Assembly (NCBI GenBank): GCA_004124295.1
Contig: SCKI01000001.1
Coordinates: 620,001-684,000, forward strand
Direction: 5' to 3'
Length of the DNA: 64,000 nucleotides
Origin: Fidelibacterota bacterium
GTDB taxonomy: Bacteria; Fidelibacterota; Marinisomatia; SCGC-AAA003-L08; TS1B11
The translations under genes were made by a program, and so were the position numbers. Below, in pieces: positions 27,413 to 37,043 of the stretch. Each line of letters opens with the position of its first letter. Position 1 is the stretch's first letter. The notes under the pieces are model-generated. The model saw only the letters and a program-made list of their open reading frames with translations, ran no database searches and was not told the DNA's origin.

Positions 27413-28153
27413 ATGAAATCAAGAATCGGGGGATCGTTTCCGGTAATGCATAGAGATACCTCCACAAGAAAAAAAGCGTCACCTCTACACCTATTATTAT
27501 TATATCCAATTGCAATTGCATTCACCGCCTGTGCTCCATCCCCCCCTCCCGATGAATTTCGACCATTTGATGAACCACCTATCCCAATGGGTGGGATTTA
27601 TGCGATTATCCAAAACCTTCCTGCTGAAGCCAGGGAGTCATCAGGGGATGGTATGGCGCTTTTTAGGGCCTTTATCAATTCCATTGGCGAGGTTACGGAC
27701 ATCACCATTATCGGGAGCCTTCCCGGGTTGAATAATGCGGTCTCAGAAGCCATTATGGCGACAACTTGGAAACCCGCAAAATTGATGGGCGAAGCGGTTG
27801 GAGTATGGGTCATTCTTCTAGTGGAAATTTAGATTGGTGAAACCAGAGTCCTCTACTCGCCATATGACCACCCTCCCATGCCTGTAGGAGGATATAAGGC
27901 CATTAACATGAAACTTCGCTACCCCGAAATAGCCATCGCGGCGGGAGTAAGGGGGCTGGTAATCGTGTTAGCGTTTGTGAATCAAGATGGTGAAGTCGCC
28001 ATGGTTGCGATCCAGAAAGGTCTTCCCAACACAGGGCTGGATGAAGCTGCTATAGAGGCTGTAAAGAGTACGCTGTTCACACCCGCGATGCTGAAGGGAG
28101 AGGCTGTTGGGGCATGGATTGCTGTCCCTCTAAACTTCAGGCTACCCTTTTGA
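27413..28153 (+). CDS. Lipoprotein with two TonB C-terminal-like domains, interrupted by in-frame TAG
   Basis: One frame of 246 codons is broken by a single TAG at 27830-27832. The first part (139 residues; ATG 27449 is an alternative start) has a lipoprotein signal ending FTAC and a TonB-C-like unit: PPIPMGGIYAI, then FINSIGEVTDITIIGSLPGLN and TTWKPAKLMGEAVGVWV. After the stop the frame goes on with a second, clearly homologous unit: PPMPVGGYKAI, AFVNQDGEVAMVAIQKGLP and TLFTPAMLKGEAVGAWIAVPL. Both units share the pattern of energy-transducer C-terminal domains (variable-x-G-x-V and W/F-x-PA). The second half could alternatively start at ATG 27878, preceded by no clear ribosome site. Nonsense mutation, error or two genes are all possible. 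Confidence 0.6.
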
Positions 28154-28592
28154 AATAAGTTCTGCGGGGGCGCCATTTTGCCGTCATCGTTTTCCCCCGG
28201 TGACAGTAGTCCAGCTCCAATCTTGGAAGGTGGCGGGGTACTGAGCATCGTGGGGAGCTGCGAAGCGTAGCCCTGCGAAATCCTATCGGCCCGATATAAA
28301 GAGATCAGCCCCGAATGCAGTCAGCGGGCCGGTGGGTTAGTTACCGCATCCCCAACCTCTTCCGTCTCCGTCCGGCAGGCCATACTTGGCCGCCAGGGCC
28401 GGGTGGGCAGTGGGCGTCTGCCAGCCGGGCATCGTTGGGCGGCAGCAGCGCCAGATGGCGCGTCAGTAACGCAATGGCGTCGCGCTTTCTCAAGGAACTG
28501 GGCAATGAATATTGTCTGTTTGACAAATGAAGCTTGAAAGATGCGGGGCAATGTTGATGCTATGATCCTGGGCTATTGTTGTTAGTCCATTC
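28154..28592. other. Intergenic region, no recognised gene
   Basis: About 440 bases between convergent genes. A stretch at about 28396-28420 (CAGGGCCGGGTGGGCAGTGGG) is nearly identical to 32918-32938, where it adjoins an integrase-tail repeat and a GGCAGT array. Otherwise nothing is visible; no clear terminator was found. Confidence 0.35.
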
Positions 28593-30068
28593 TTATTGAG
28601 TACCAACAGTCAGTAATTCCTGCGAGTACCTCATTAGATCGCTGTATCCTCCGAAGCCTCTATTGGCAAACATAATGAGGGTGTAGCCCAGCTCAGGATA
28701 GTCCATAAAGTTGAACATGGCGCCCGGCCCCAGACCTCCATGGCCGTGGCTCAGATGGCCCACATCATCCTCGATGATCATACCATAGCCATACTTGCCG
28801 CCGTTGCTCAGGGTCGTTTTGGGGGTGACCAGTAACTCTGTATACTTTTTTGACAGTAGGGCATGCGTTCGCAACCCATTGCGGAACTTCAAAATATCTC
28901 GGGCCGTTGAGTAAACACCGCCGGCGGAGCTGCCTCTACCGCTAGTGTTGGCCCGGCTCCAGACGGACCCGTTGGCCTCCCGCTCATAGCCTAGCGCTAT
29001 GGACGCATGGGTGTCTTCGGCGGGGGCGTAAAAGTGCGAATTATCCATGCCGAGGGGACTAAAAATTTGTTCTTCAACGAAATCATAATAACTACTCCCA
29101 GTCATTTTTTCGATGATAACGCCTAGAAGAATGAAGCCTGAGTTGCTGTAGATCGCCTTATCTCCCGGATTGAATTGGACTGGTTTGCTGATGACATGTG
29201 GATAAATGTCGTCAAGCGTTCGCACCTGGCTGCGCACGTGATCAAAGGCATCGTCCCAGTATTCGCCGACACCGCTGGAGTGGGACAACAGATGATGCAG
29301 GGTTGCCTGGTCCGCCCATTCTTTATGGGGATAATCCGGCAGATACTCAAGCACGGGCGTATGGAGGTTCAGCGTCCCATTTTCCACCAGCATCAATATG
29401 GAGACGGCGGTGAACATTTTGCCGCCCGAAGCCATGTTAAAGACCATCGAATGGGTTGAAGGGGTGCCTGATTCCTGGTTTTGGACCCCAAAGTATTGCT
29501 CGAATAGGATCGCTCCATCTTTCGCAATCAGATATCCCCCTGAGAGCGCCTCATTTTCCTCGAGTTTATCAATATACTGCGATAACCACGCCTGGACGGT
29601 GGCGTCCTCCAGGGTTCCATGTGGCAACGTTACAGGCTCTGCGGCGGCAGCGATAAAATTGAACTGGTTAATCTTGAGTTCACCCTTTTCCCTGACGAGG
29701 AGCAGCTGCATATTTTGCCAACGTTTAATCCCGGTTCTGTAAACGAAAACTCCCATTGCTTTGAAGTCACCATATACTTCGGTGTGGTGGTATACAGCCT
29801 CACCACCGTCCTTCCTCACCATCTCAAAGATTTCCACAAGGCGAGCGTCTTTGCCTGATCCCAGCATTTCCTCTGATACAAGGCTGGCCAATATTCCCCT
29901 GGAGAGGGCGGGATCGGTCTGATTAAAGGCCTCAACGAACCCTCGACCTAATCGGTCAACAGCTGATTGTGCCGGTCGATTGACAGTTGGTGGATCACCA
30001 ACCCGAACACGCGGCGAACAACCTGATATCACCACGGCCAAGATTGCCAAGCTCCATAATTTGTTCAT
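28593..30068 (-). CDS. Beta-lactamase-fold serine hydrolase lipoprotein (S12 type)
   Basis: About 491 residues from ATG 30068, where a lipoprotein signal begins (MNKLWSLAILAVVISGC). Residues about 35-140 form an extra domain that looks like the NTF2-type or DUF region seen before some S12 domains. The serine hydrolase domain has SGGK (S214, K217), YSNSG as the second motif and HGHGG near the C-terminus. These three motifs define penicillin-binding-protein-like esterases and D-amino-acid peptidases, so beta-lactam resistance should not be assumed. A related gene lies immediately upstream on the same strand. Confidence 0.88.
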   Translation of the reverse strand: MNKLWSLAILAVVISGCSPRVRVGDPPTVNRPAQSAVDRLGRGFVEAFNQTDPALSRGILASLVSEEMLGSGKDARLVEIFEMVRKDGGEAVYHHTEVYGDFKAMGVFVYRTGIKRWQNMQLLLVREKGELKINQFNFIAAAAEPVTLPHGTLEDATVQAWLSQYIDKLEENEALSGGYLIAKDGAILFEQYFGVQNQESGTPSTHSMVFNMASGGKMFTAVSILMLVENGTLNLHTPVLEYLPDYPHKEWADQATLHHLLSHSSGVGEYWDDAFDHVRSQVRTLDDIYPHVISKPVQFNPGDKAIYSNSGFILLGVIIEKMTGSSYYDFVEEQIFSPLGMDNSHFYAPAEDTHASIALGYEREANGSVWSRANTSGRGSSAGGVYSTARDILKFRNGLRTHALLSKKYTELLVTPKTTLSNGGKYGYGMIIEDDVGHLSHGHGGLGPGAMFNFMDYPELGYTLIMFANRGFGGYSDLMRYSQELLTVGTQ

Positions 30069-30164
30069 TAACAATGATTCCTTTATTACTATTATTCTGC
30101 CGCGTCCCACCCGATGATGATAGGCGGGTCGCCGCGTCCGGCCATTCGATCGGATGGATATTTT

Positions 30165-31916
30165 CTACATGCCTTTCCGGACAATCTTGGTGATCTTGCC
30201 TTTGGCATCCCGCTCCACGCCAAGTGAGATGGCCGCCCGTTCAGCAAAGCTATAGCCCAATAATTCGTCAGGCCCGACGGGGATCATCAGCATCGTGATA
30301 GTGTTGACATCCCGGGTGGGCTGAAGCCCTAGATAGTTTCCCTCACTGTCCCAGTGCAGCCAGTAGGATATGTCTGAACGAGTTCCTTTTACGATGACCC
30401 CCACCTTAAGACCGCCAGGTTGCATATCGGATGGAGCCACCCGGCCGCCGGTCACTCCCACGACCTCACCCATCCGGGCGGAGTATTGTTCCGTTCGCAT
30501 GGCGATAAATCTGCTGGTTCGCTCCAGCTGTCCTTCTTTGGAAAAGATGTGTCTAAAACTCTCCAACTGCCCATTCATGGCCGCTTCAATAATCTGTGTC
30601 GATTTACTGATCAACTCATCACCCCCTACCCCAGGCGCACCAACCGACAACAGACCACTGGCAGCCGCGCCGTCGCCTCTGGTCAATACGATATTTCCAA
30701 CGGGCGTAAAGGTGATGCCGCCGCCTGCCAGGTCAATGTTGGCAGCGAACGATTTAACATCGATGTCAGGCCCCATGTCCGGCAGTTGAGGTAAATCCCA
30801 AGGGTCCCCAAACACCAATGCGACCAGGTCATTCTTAATGGGTCCCGCCATGAAGGGAATCCCCTTGTACCCCTGATTGGACATGACAATGATGGTGATG
30901 CCGGCATCGATGTAGCGGAGAAATTCAGCACTCACGCCATCCGTCGTGCCCCCATTATGCTGGATCAGCAGGCCATTTGGCGTTTGGATAATATCCCAGC
31001 CGTAACCGTAGTTCTGCAGTCCGGGAGTATACATTTTCTCCTTGGCCGGTTTTGAGAGGATCGCATCACCCAACAGCGCCTGATGCCACAGGAACATATC
31101 ATGCGCAGTGGCCAGAACGGGACCGGCGCCTGCCTCCTGTGTCACAATTGAAGGATGATATGCCGGGGAATCACTTTCCTTGTTATTTATATACCGTTGG
31201 GCGAGTTGCGCGGCGCCCCAATCATGCTTTCCGTAACCGGCGGATTTCATCCCTGCCGGCAGAAGTAGATGATCGCGGACGTAGTCCTGAAAATTTCGTC
31301 CCGAGACTTTCTCGATAAGAAGGGCCAGCATCAGATATCCGCCATTGGAGTAGCTGTATTCCGCGCCTGGCTCAAAATTCAACGGACCCTCCAGAACCAC
31401 GCCGGCTATCTGATCGGTGGTCTGATTTTCCGTAATTTTAGGGAACTCTTTTAAAAAATTCATCGGGGCGAGCCCGCTGGTATGCGTCAGCAGCTGGTGG
31501 ATGGTGATGGCGCCTTTTTCCTGGGAAAGTCCGCTGAAATACTTCCCGATAGGCTCGTCCGTGTTCAGTTTGCCTTCCATTTCCAAGGTCATGATCGCTG
31601 CTGCGGTAAACTGCTTTCCAATCGATCCAACACTGTGGACCGTATTCGGGCCGTTTTTAAACGATTGACCCCGGTCGGCGAATCCATAGCCCTTATTGAG
31701 CAACACCGCATCGCCTTTGGCAACCAGTACGGTGCCCGCGAAGCCCAACCGTTCCGCAAAGGTAAGATAGCGATCCAGATTCTGACCGAGTGACCCCTGC
31801 ACGGTTTCGGTTTGCCTGGGCCTTTCGATCACTTGCTGAGTGCCTGCGGTACAAGTCACCCACAGAATCGTATATGCCAGCGCCCCAATCTGTTTTATCG
31901 AGCCATGACGTTTCAT
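30165..31916 (-). CDS. Beta-lactamase-fold serine hydrolase, secreted
   Basis: About 583 residues from ATG 31916, which has AAGGAG upstream and starts a signal peptide. The hydrolase domain (about 40-370) holds SIGK (S98, K101), YSYSNGGY and HNGGTTDG, the three active-site motifs of the S12/class C family. The last 200 residues form a separate beta-rich domain of the kind often found after such hydrolases. It is a tandem relative, not a close copy, of the next gene. It is divergent from the CadC-like regulator at 32116, across a 199-base gap, which suggests regulation by that protein. Confidence 0.88.
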   Translation of the reverse strand: MKRHGSIKQIGALAYTILWVTCTAGTQQVIERPRQTETVQGSLGQNLDRYLTFAERLGFAGTVLVAKGDAVLLNKGYGFADRGQSFKNGPNTVHSVGSIGKQFTAAAIMTLEMEGKLNTDEPIGKYFSGLSQEKGAITIHQLLTHTSGLAPMNFLKEFPKITENQTTDQIAGVVLEGPLNFEPGAEYSYSNGGYLMLALLIEKVSGRNFQDYVRDHLLLPAGMKSAGYGKHDWGAAQLAQRYINNKESDSPAYHPSIVTQEAGAGPVLATAHDMFLWHQALLGDAILSKPAKEKMYTPGLQNYGYGWDIIQTPNGLLIQHNGGTTDGVSAEFLRYIDAGITIIVMSNQGYKGIPFMAGPIKNDLVALVFGDPWDLPQLPDMGPDIDVKSFAANIDLAGGGITFTPVGNIVLTRGDGAAASGLLSVGAPGVGGDELISKSTQIIEAAMNGQLESFRHIFSKEGQLERTSRFIAMRTEQYSARMGEVVGVTGGRVAPSDMQPGGLKVGVIVKGTRSDISYWLHWDSEGNYLGLQPTRDVNTITMLMIPVGPDELLGYSFAERAAISLGVERDAKGKITKIVRKGM

Positions 31917-32115
31917 TTTATCTCCTTCCTGTTCAACGTTGAGCGCCGCAGCGGACAAAAATGTGCCCGGGCGCCAACCAACCACCAACCGAAATTATGA
32001 ATACCGGGATCGAAGGCGCTTGAGGATTACCTGCATTTTTGCTGTAGATTTGCGGAAGAATGCCGGAACAATCCAAATTGAGACCAGTATATCGCTTAAC
32101 TGCTTGGAGGGCCGG

Positions 32116-32745
32116 ATGAACGCACCCATTGATACGACTTCCCAAATTTTATTTGGCGACTGGACCATCGAACCGAATCGCAACAGGATCGAACGTGCCG
32201 GCAAATCGCGCACATTGGAGCCGCGACTCATGGATATTCTCCTGTTTCTCTGCTCAAACCATGGGAAAGTCGTCAGCCGAAACGAATTGCTGGCAGCGGT
32301 CTGGCCAGATCTGATTGTGACCGAGGATGCCCTTAACAAAGCCGTGTCAGAGATACGCAAGGCCTTCAGTGACGACTCGACGAATCCCCAAATCATTGAA
32401 ACAATCCGCAAGCGCGGATACCGCTTTATCCCCAGCATAAAAGTGTATCCTGCCGCTCCGGCGCAAGTACCCACTGAATCGGAGTTCAGCCAGGCGCTAC
32501 CGATGCCGGCATCGATGAGATCATTTTCAATCCATTTTCATTGGCCCTCTGCCTTGCTTTCAGCTTTGGCGGTCTCGCTGGTTTGGTTTGTCGGTATAAT
32601 GACGCTGGATAGGCCGGTAAAAAAAGAACTGAAAGAAATCATATGGGTCAGCGATGGGATGACCGATTCTAGCCGGTTTTTTATCCCGCATAGTGATAGT
32701 TTGGATATGATTTTGTTTAAGGACCGGTCAACAATAGTCAGGTGA
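32116..32745 (+). CDS. CadC/ToxR-like membrane-anchored winged-helix regulator, short form
   Basis: About 209 residues from ATG 32116 (GGAGG directly upstream; the frame is open further back but without a start signal). Residues 10-110 are an OmpR/PhoB-type winged helix: LEPRLMDILLFLCSNHGKVVSRNELL, then DALNKAVSEIRKAF and the wing IIETIRKRGYRF. One membrane helix follows (PSALLSALAVSLVWFVGIM) and only about 45 periplasmic residues. Full-length relatives usually carry a sensor or TPR domain of several hundred residues, so this one is short or truncated. It probably regulates the divergent serine hydrolase genes. Confidence 0.8.
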   Translation: MNAPIDTTSQILFGDWTIEPNRNRIERAGKSRTLEPRLMDILLFLCSNHGKVVSRNELLAAVWPDLIVTEDALNKAVSEIRKAFSDDSTNPQIIETIRKRGYRFIPSIKVYPAAPAQVPTESEFSQALPMPASMRSFSIHFHWPSALLSALAVSLVWFVGIMTLDRPVKKELKEIIWVSDGMTDSSRFFIPHSDSLDMILFKDRSTIVR

Positions 32746-32888
32746 TCTGAGCTGCCCCCATTCGTGGATAAAATCATGCTGAAATAAGATGGTGTTCAGC
32801 ATTAGCGTACTGTTTCAGGTAAACTTCCGCGCACTTTACCGGCGGCCAGTGCCGTTCCGCAAAGATGTTGTCAAATACCCGTCCGTGG

Positions 32889-32968
32889 CCAGCCCGTCTT
32901 CACGGTATTACGCCGGGCAGGGCCGGGTGGGCGGTGGGTAATTCAGTAGCAGTTGGCAGTGGCAGGGT
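32889..32968. repeat. Integrase-tail repeat copy followed by GGCAGT-type repeat, copy 5
   Basis: 32889-32918 repeats the integrase-tail sequence of 5657-5686: CCAGCCCGTCTTCA and TTACGCCGGGC are identical and spaced by the same distance. It is followed by GGGCCGGGTGGGCGGTGGG and, at 32948-32968, AGCAGTTGGCAGTGGCAGGG. This links the two repeat classes physically. Confidence 0.55.
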
Positions 32969-32997
32969 AGCCAGGAGACTGCCGCCAGCGCTTCCGC

Positions 32998-34032
32998 TTA
33001 TGACTTGGCTTCTTTCAGCATCATCTGCAATTGCCACACGTCCTGCCGGCTGCCGTAGAACAGCGGCGACATCATCAGCAGGGCCGTGCGCCCCACCGAC
33101 TTCTGCAGGTAGTGCCACTCCCGCACCCGGTCCCGGTCCTCCGGGGTAATCACGACCGGCATGTCCGACTCCCGCATCATCAGGATCGCCTTGGCCCGCA
33201 CGGCCAGTTCCAGCTGCAGCTGATAGAGGGCCACCATGTCCAGCACCACTACCGGCGGAAACTGGCTGCGGATGGAGATCAGGAACTTCCCGGCGTTGGT
33301 GCGAGACATCTTTCCTGACCGGACCTGCTGCAGGCTGTCGAGGTCCGTATCCATGCCCTGGCTCACCCACTGGCGCATGAACCTCTCGCCGATATAGAAC
33401 ACACTCCCCAGCAGCAGTAGCAGCAGCAGCAGGGTCAGCAGCGTATTGATCAGCGGCGGGAAGAAGAAATGGTTGTACAGGCTGTGAAAAATCGCCGCCG
33501 GAATCAGCCCCACCAGGTAGGGCCAGCGTCCGCCCCCCTGGCGATCGATAATCAGTTTGCTGGTGACCCCGAAAAGGGCCGTGGCGCCCCCGTGCATAAT
33601 GGCCGTGCCGAAGCCGCGGATGATCCACAGGCTCAAGGGGGCGTCCTCCAACTGCAGCAGGTAGGCGCTGTTTTCCACTAGGGCGAAGCCGGCGCCCAGG
33701 GCAAAGCCGTAAATGGTGGCGTCGATGGCAAAGCCGACCTTGCCCCGTTCAATCAGGTAGATCAGCAGGCCCGCCTTCAGCAGTTCCTCCACCACCGGGG
33801 CCCCGTAGTTACTGTAGGTCTGGAAAGGAATCTGGAAGGTGGACATCACCAGCCCATTGAAGAATACCGCGCTCAGGGCCGCCAGCCCCCCCACCAGGAT
33901 GCCGATGGCGATACTCTGCAGGCGGATCAGCCGATAGGTTTCCATCACCATCAGGGCCAGCAGGAAGCTGGTCACCGGCGCCAGGCTGTACAGCCCCCGC
34001 CAGACCATATCCAGGCTCGGCAGCATATCCAT
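32998..34032 (-). CDS. PrsW family intramembrane metalloprotease
   Basis: 344 residues with about eight membrane helices in the first 220. The family motifs are all visible: APVVEELLKAGLL (EE-x-x-K zinc and catalytic glutamates), GFALGAGFALVENSAYL, IMHGGATALFG and IFHSLYNHFFF, which supply the metal-binding His. PrsW proteins cut anti-sigma factors or other membrane substrates. The last 120 residues are a cytoplasmic helical domain not found in the minimal family. A CAG/CTG-rich microsatellite (33412-33440) encodes a run of Leu in one helix. The gene starts 4 bases after the stop of the upstream metalloprotease-barrel gene, so the two are co-translated. Confidence 0.87.
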   Translation of the reverse strand: MDMLPSLDMVWRGLYSLAPVTSFLLALMVMETYRLIRLQSIAIGILVGGLAALSAVFFNGLVMSTFQIPFQTYSNYGAPVVEELLKAGLLIYLIERGKVGFAIDATIYGFALGAGFALVENSAYLLQLEDAPLSLWIIRGFGTAIMHGGATALFGVTSKLIIDRQGGGRWPYLVGLIPAAIFHSLYNHFFFPPLINTLLTLLLLLLLLGSVFYIGERFMRQWVSQGMDTDLDSLQQVRSGKMSRTNAGKFLISIRSQFPPVVVLDMVALYQLQLELAVRAKAILMMRESDMPVVITPEDRDRVREWHYLQKSVGRTALLMMSPLFYGSRQDVWQLQMMLKEAKS

Positions 34033-34036
34033 CGGG

Positions 34037-37015
34037 CTACAGTATTTTAAGGGAGATCATCAGTTCGGGATTAAAGTCAATGGCGCCGGCACTGTCCGTG
34101 GCCAGCCGGCGGGCCTGGCCGTAGCCTACCGCAAAGGTCATGTTAAGCATGGAGAACAGGACCAGGTGCAGATCGGCCTGAATCCCCAGGCTGGTGTAAG
34201 TCGAGGCCTCGGCGCCCTCCCCCCCATGGGTCCGGAGCCAGGCTGCGGTGGGGGTCACTTTCAGCCAGTTGGCATACAGGCTGGGCAGCCCCAGGCGCTT
34301 GAAGCGGATCGGCGGCAGGCGGAATTCGGCCATCAATTTCTGGTAGGCTATGCCGGAGGGATACTCGCTGATGGCCGCATCCTGCAGGCCCATCCCCGGA
34401 AAGGCCGTCACTTCCCGCCAGCGCTCGGCCTGCTGATGATCGACCCAGTTGTTGCCAAAGCCCCCGAAGAAAAACTTGGCGAAGGATTCGGTGGCTTTAC
34501 CCAGACTGTACCCTGCCGAGGGCTGAATCCAGATGGAGCTGTAGAGTATCGGGGTCGGGAATCCGAAGTAGGCCCGGGCAGTCAATTTGGGGAACAGTTG
34601 ATCGTTAACATAATTGCCGTTCAGCGCCAGGGACCAGCTGAGCCCCCGGACCGGCTCCAGGCCGCCCAGTATATTGGAAAACCGGGCATAGCTCAGGTTG
34701 GCTCCGGCCCCGAGGTACCTGTCGAAAGTGCCCAACAGCTCGTTTTGGAAGTCGGGCAGTGCGTCCAGGCCCCCATAGAGGGTGGCCCGGAGACCGAGAT
34801 CAAGGCTGGCCGGCGCGTCCGAGCTGAGCGCCTTGTTGTAGGCCAACCCCACCGTATGGCCCCGGCGGCTGGTCAGCGTGGGGCCAAAAAGATCGTAAAA
34901 ATCGGCCTGGTTGTAGGATGCGGAGACGGTCCAATCCCAATACCGGTAGCTGGCCGAGAGATGCAGCCGCTCGTCGGCCGGCAGCGTATTATCGGGGGTA
35001 TAGGTGGCCGTCAGATCCAGTGTTCCCAACCCCAGGGGATCGGCGGCATTGACAAACAGGCCCAGGGCCAGGGTGTTCCGGTAGGCCTGCACCACGGGAT
35101 AAAGGTGCGAGATCCGGGTCAGGTTCAGGATCCGGTATGGGCCGTCGTAGGTGGTCAGGGCCTCCAGGTCAATACCCGCCGGAGAGCCCACATTCCACTC
35201 CTTGACCCTGGGGTGCTTCTGCACGATAGCCAGCCCCAGGTAGTTCACCGTAGCCACATCCTCCAGCGGCTGCACCGGCAGCATAACGGGCATGAAGCCC
35301 CCGCCCGTATACTCGAAGGCCACCAGGCTGTCACCCGGCATGGAAACGGGGCGGAAGTAGCCCGTCTCGGCATTGGAAAGGACCTCCATCTCCTTGGTCT
35401 GAAAATCGTACCTGAAGATGTTCGACACCCCCGTGTAGTAGGATGAGCCGGTCAGGTAGCGGCCATCGTCTGAAAACACGAATCCCGCCGGCGAAGAATT
35501 GTCGAAATCGAACAGCGACCGGAAATCGCTGGATCCGCCGATCAGGGCCTCCAGTTCGATCACCACCAGGTCATTACTGCCGTCGGCATCGGTCATGGCG
35601 GCGGAGAGCAGAACTCCATCCGGGGAAATATCCAGGTCGGTCAGATCCTTGGCGTAAGGGAGGACGGATACCAGCACCGCCTCGTCGTAGGGGTGCGCCA
35701 GGCGGATGATCCGGGAGTAGCCGTTATGGTGCTGCACCCCCCATAAGGATTTGTCGGCCCGGTTAAAGGCCAGGTCGCCGGTGCGCAGGTCCTTCTGGAT
35801 GAGCCGCTTCTGGCCCGTGCGCAGATTGTACGAGCGGATATCCCTCCAACCCCGGGAGTTATCGGAGGTGTAATACAGAATCCCCTGTTCGGGATCGAAT
35901 GCCAGCGAAGTGACATAATAGAGGGCCGGCCCCTCCACGTTGGTCAGCTGGGTCATGGTCCCGTCCAGCGGGTCGATGGAGGCCAGGTGGGCCACCGTCC
36001 CCGGGTAGAGGATGGCGCTGTAGATCAGCCGGGTCTGCGGATCCCAAAAGGACCGGGAGACGGAGCCCAGCGCCTTGTCGACCAGCCGGCGGCCCACCGT
36101 GGGGGCATATTGGCGCACCGAATCGAGATTGGCGCTCTGCCACACATTTTCAAAATCGACCCATTGGCGCCATACGTCATCAATGGGCGCCTCGAATACG
36201 TTGTTGAACTGAGCCGCGAACCCGGCTTTATAGCCCGGCCCCATGCGCACCCAATCCATCAACTTGTCGGGGGAATACGTGTAGGCGAGATAGCTCATGA
36301 AGCGGGTGCCGTAGAGGTAGGAAATCTGGCCGATCTGGAAATCGGCGGTCGTACCCTCCGATTCGATGCCGACGAAATCGTAGAAATAGGCGCTGTCCCG
36401 GACCATCGTGCGGAACAGCATTTCATCGTAGCCCCCCATGGTCCGGCCCAGTCCCCCGGCCATCCAGGTCTCCAGGAAAACAGCAATGCCCTCGTGGTAC
36501 CAGCGGGGGGCATACCAACGGGGGCTGGCCAGGTAGCTGTACACCAGCGAGACGGGATTCGCCGGGCTGGGCGAGACCTTGCCCCTGAACAAGCGCCGGA
36601 AAAAACTCTCCCGGGGCCCATAATTGTCCGTTTCCACCAGATGGACCAGTTCGTGGTTGAGCAGCCAGTTGATCCGTTCATTGGTGGGCTGGGTTTCGTA
36701 TACGTAGTCCATGGGCTCCATGCCCAGCATGATGTAGTTCCAGGGCAGGGTGGAAGTCCCACCGCCCCCGTAGTCGTTAAAATCGTGGAACAGGATGGTC
36801 ACTTTCTCCTTGGGAGAATAGTCGAACAGGCGGCGGTGAAACCCGAAGGCATTTTCGAATGACCTGGCCAGATGAGGCAGGATATAGCGGTGGGCCGGAT
36901 CGTAATAAACCAGGCGCAGATTGTCCGTCTCCAGGGTATAGAGCTGTTGGGCAGTTGCGGAACTGGTCCACAAGGTCAAACCGGCCAGAATGGCGATAGT
37001 GCGGCGTAATTTCAT
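34037..37015 (-). CDS. Exported metalloprotease-propeller-barrel protein
   Basis: 992 residues. After a signal peptide (ending SATAQ) residues about 25-300 look like a gluzincin metallopeptidase: NHELVHLVE gives HExxH and WYHEGIAVFLE gives the downstream Glu. Residues about 310-620 carry PD40/TolB-like propeller repeats (LAFDPEQGILYYTSD, LDISPDGVLLSAA, FVFSDDGRYLTGS). The last 330 are aromatic, alternating strands ending in LMISLKIL, probably an outer-membrane barrel. It would place a protease and propeller on the cell surface or periplasmic face. The PrsW gene is 4 bases downstream. A strong terminator hairpin lies just upstream and separates it from the repeat-protein gene. Confidence 0.8.
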   Translation of the reverse strand: MKLRRTIAILAGLTLWTSSATAQQLYTLETDNLRLVYYDPAHRYILPHLARSFENAFGFHRRLFDYSPKEKVTILFHDFNDYGGGGTSTLPWNYIMLGMEPMDYVYETQPTNERINWLLNHELVHLVETDNYGPRESFFRRLFRGKVSPSPANPVSLVYSYLASPRWYAPRWYHEGIAVFLETWMAGGLGRTMGGYDEMLFRTMVRDSAYFYDFVGIESEGTTADFQIGQISYLYGTRFMSYLAYTYSPDKLMDWVRMGPGYKAGFAAQFNNVFEAPIDDVWRQWVDFENVWQSANLDSVRQYAPTVGRRLVDKALGSVSRSFWDPQTRLIYSAILYPGTVAHLASIDPLDGTMTQLTNVEGPALYYVTSLAFDPEQGILYYTSDNSRGWRDIRSYNLRTGQKRLIQKDLRTGDLAFNRADKSLWGVQHHNGYSRIIRLAHPYDEAVLVSVLPYAKDLTDLDISPDGVLLSAAMTDADGSNDLVVIELEALIGGSSDFRSLFDFDNSSPAGFVFSDDGRYLTGSSYYTGVSNIFRYDFQTKEMEVLSNAETGYFRPVSMPGDSLVAFEYTGGGFMPVMLPVQPLEDVATVNYLGLAIVQKHPRVKEWNVGSPAGIDLEALTTYDGPYRILNLTRISHLYPVVQAYRNTLALGLFVNAADPLGLGTLDLTATYTPDNTLPADERLHLSASYRYWDWTVSASYNQADFYDLFGPTLTSRRGHTVGLAYNKALSSDAPASLDLGLRATLYGGLDALPDFQNELLGTFDRYLGAGANLSYARFSNILGGLEPVRGLSWSLALNGNYVNDQLFPKLTARAYFGFPTPILYSSIWIQPSAGYSLGKATESFAKFFFGGFGNNWVDHQQAERWREVTAFPGMGLQDAAISEYPSGIAYQKLMAEFRLPPIRFKRLGLPSLYANWLKVTPTAAWLRTHGGEGAEASTYTSLGIQADLHLVLFSMLNMTFAVGYGQARRLATDSAGAIDFNPELMISLKIL

Positions 37016-37043
37016 ATTTCCCTCCAGGGTCGTGCGCTAAAGT

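Noticed and set aside
27232..27453. 73-residue frame before the TonB-C-like gene
   Set aside because: No homology pattern, no ribosome site, and it overlaps the next gene start.
16301..27832. Alternative genetic code reading TAA and TAG as sense
   Set aside because: All other genes use TAA, TAG and TGA as normal ends, and only two internal stops occur. Recoding is not needed.
28593..31916. Antibiotic resistance beta-lactamases
   Set aside because: The S12 motifs are shared with many esterases and peptidases. Large extra domains and context do not support a resistance role.
34166..35446. 426-residue rightward frame opposite the metalloprotease-barrel gene
   Set aside because: No signal, domain or ribosome site; the opposite strand has a clear domain structure.
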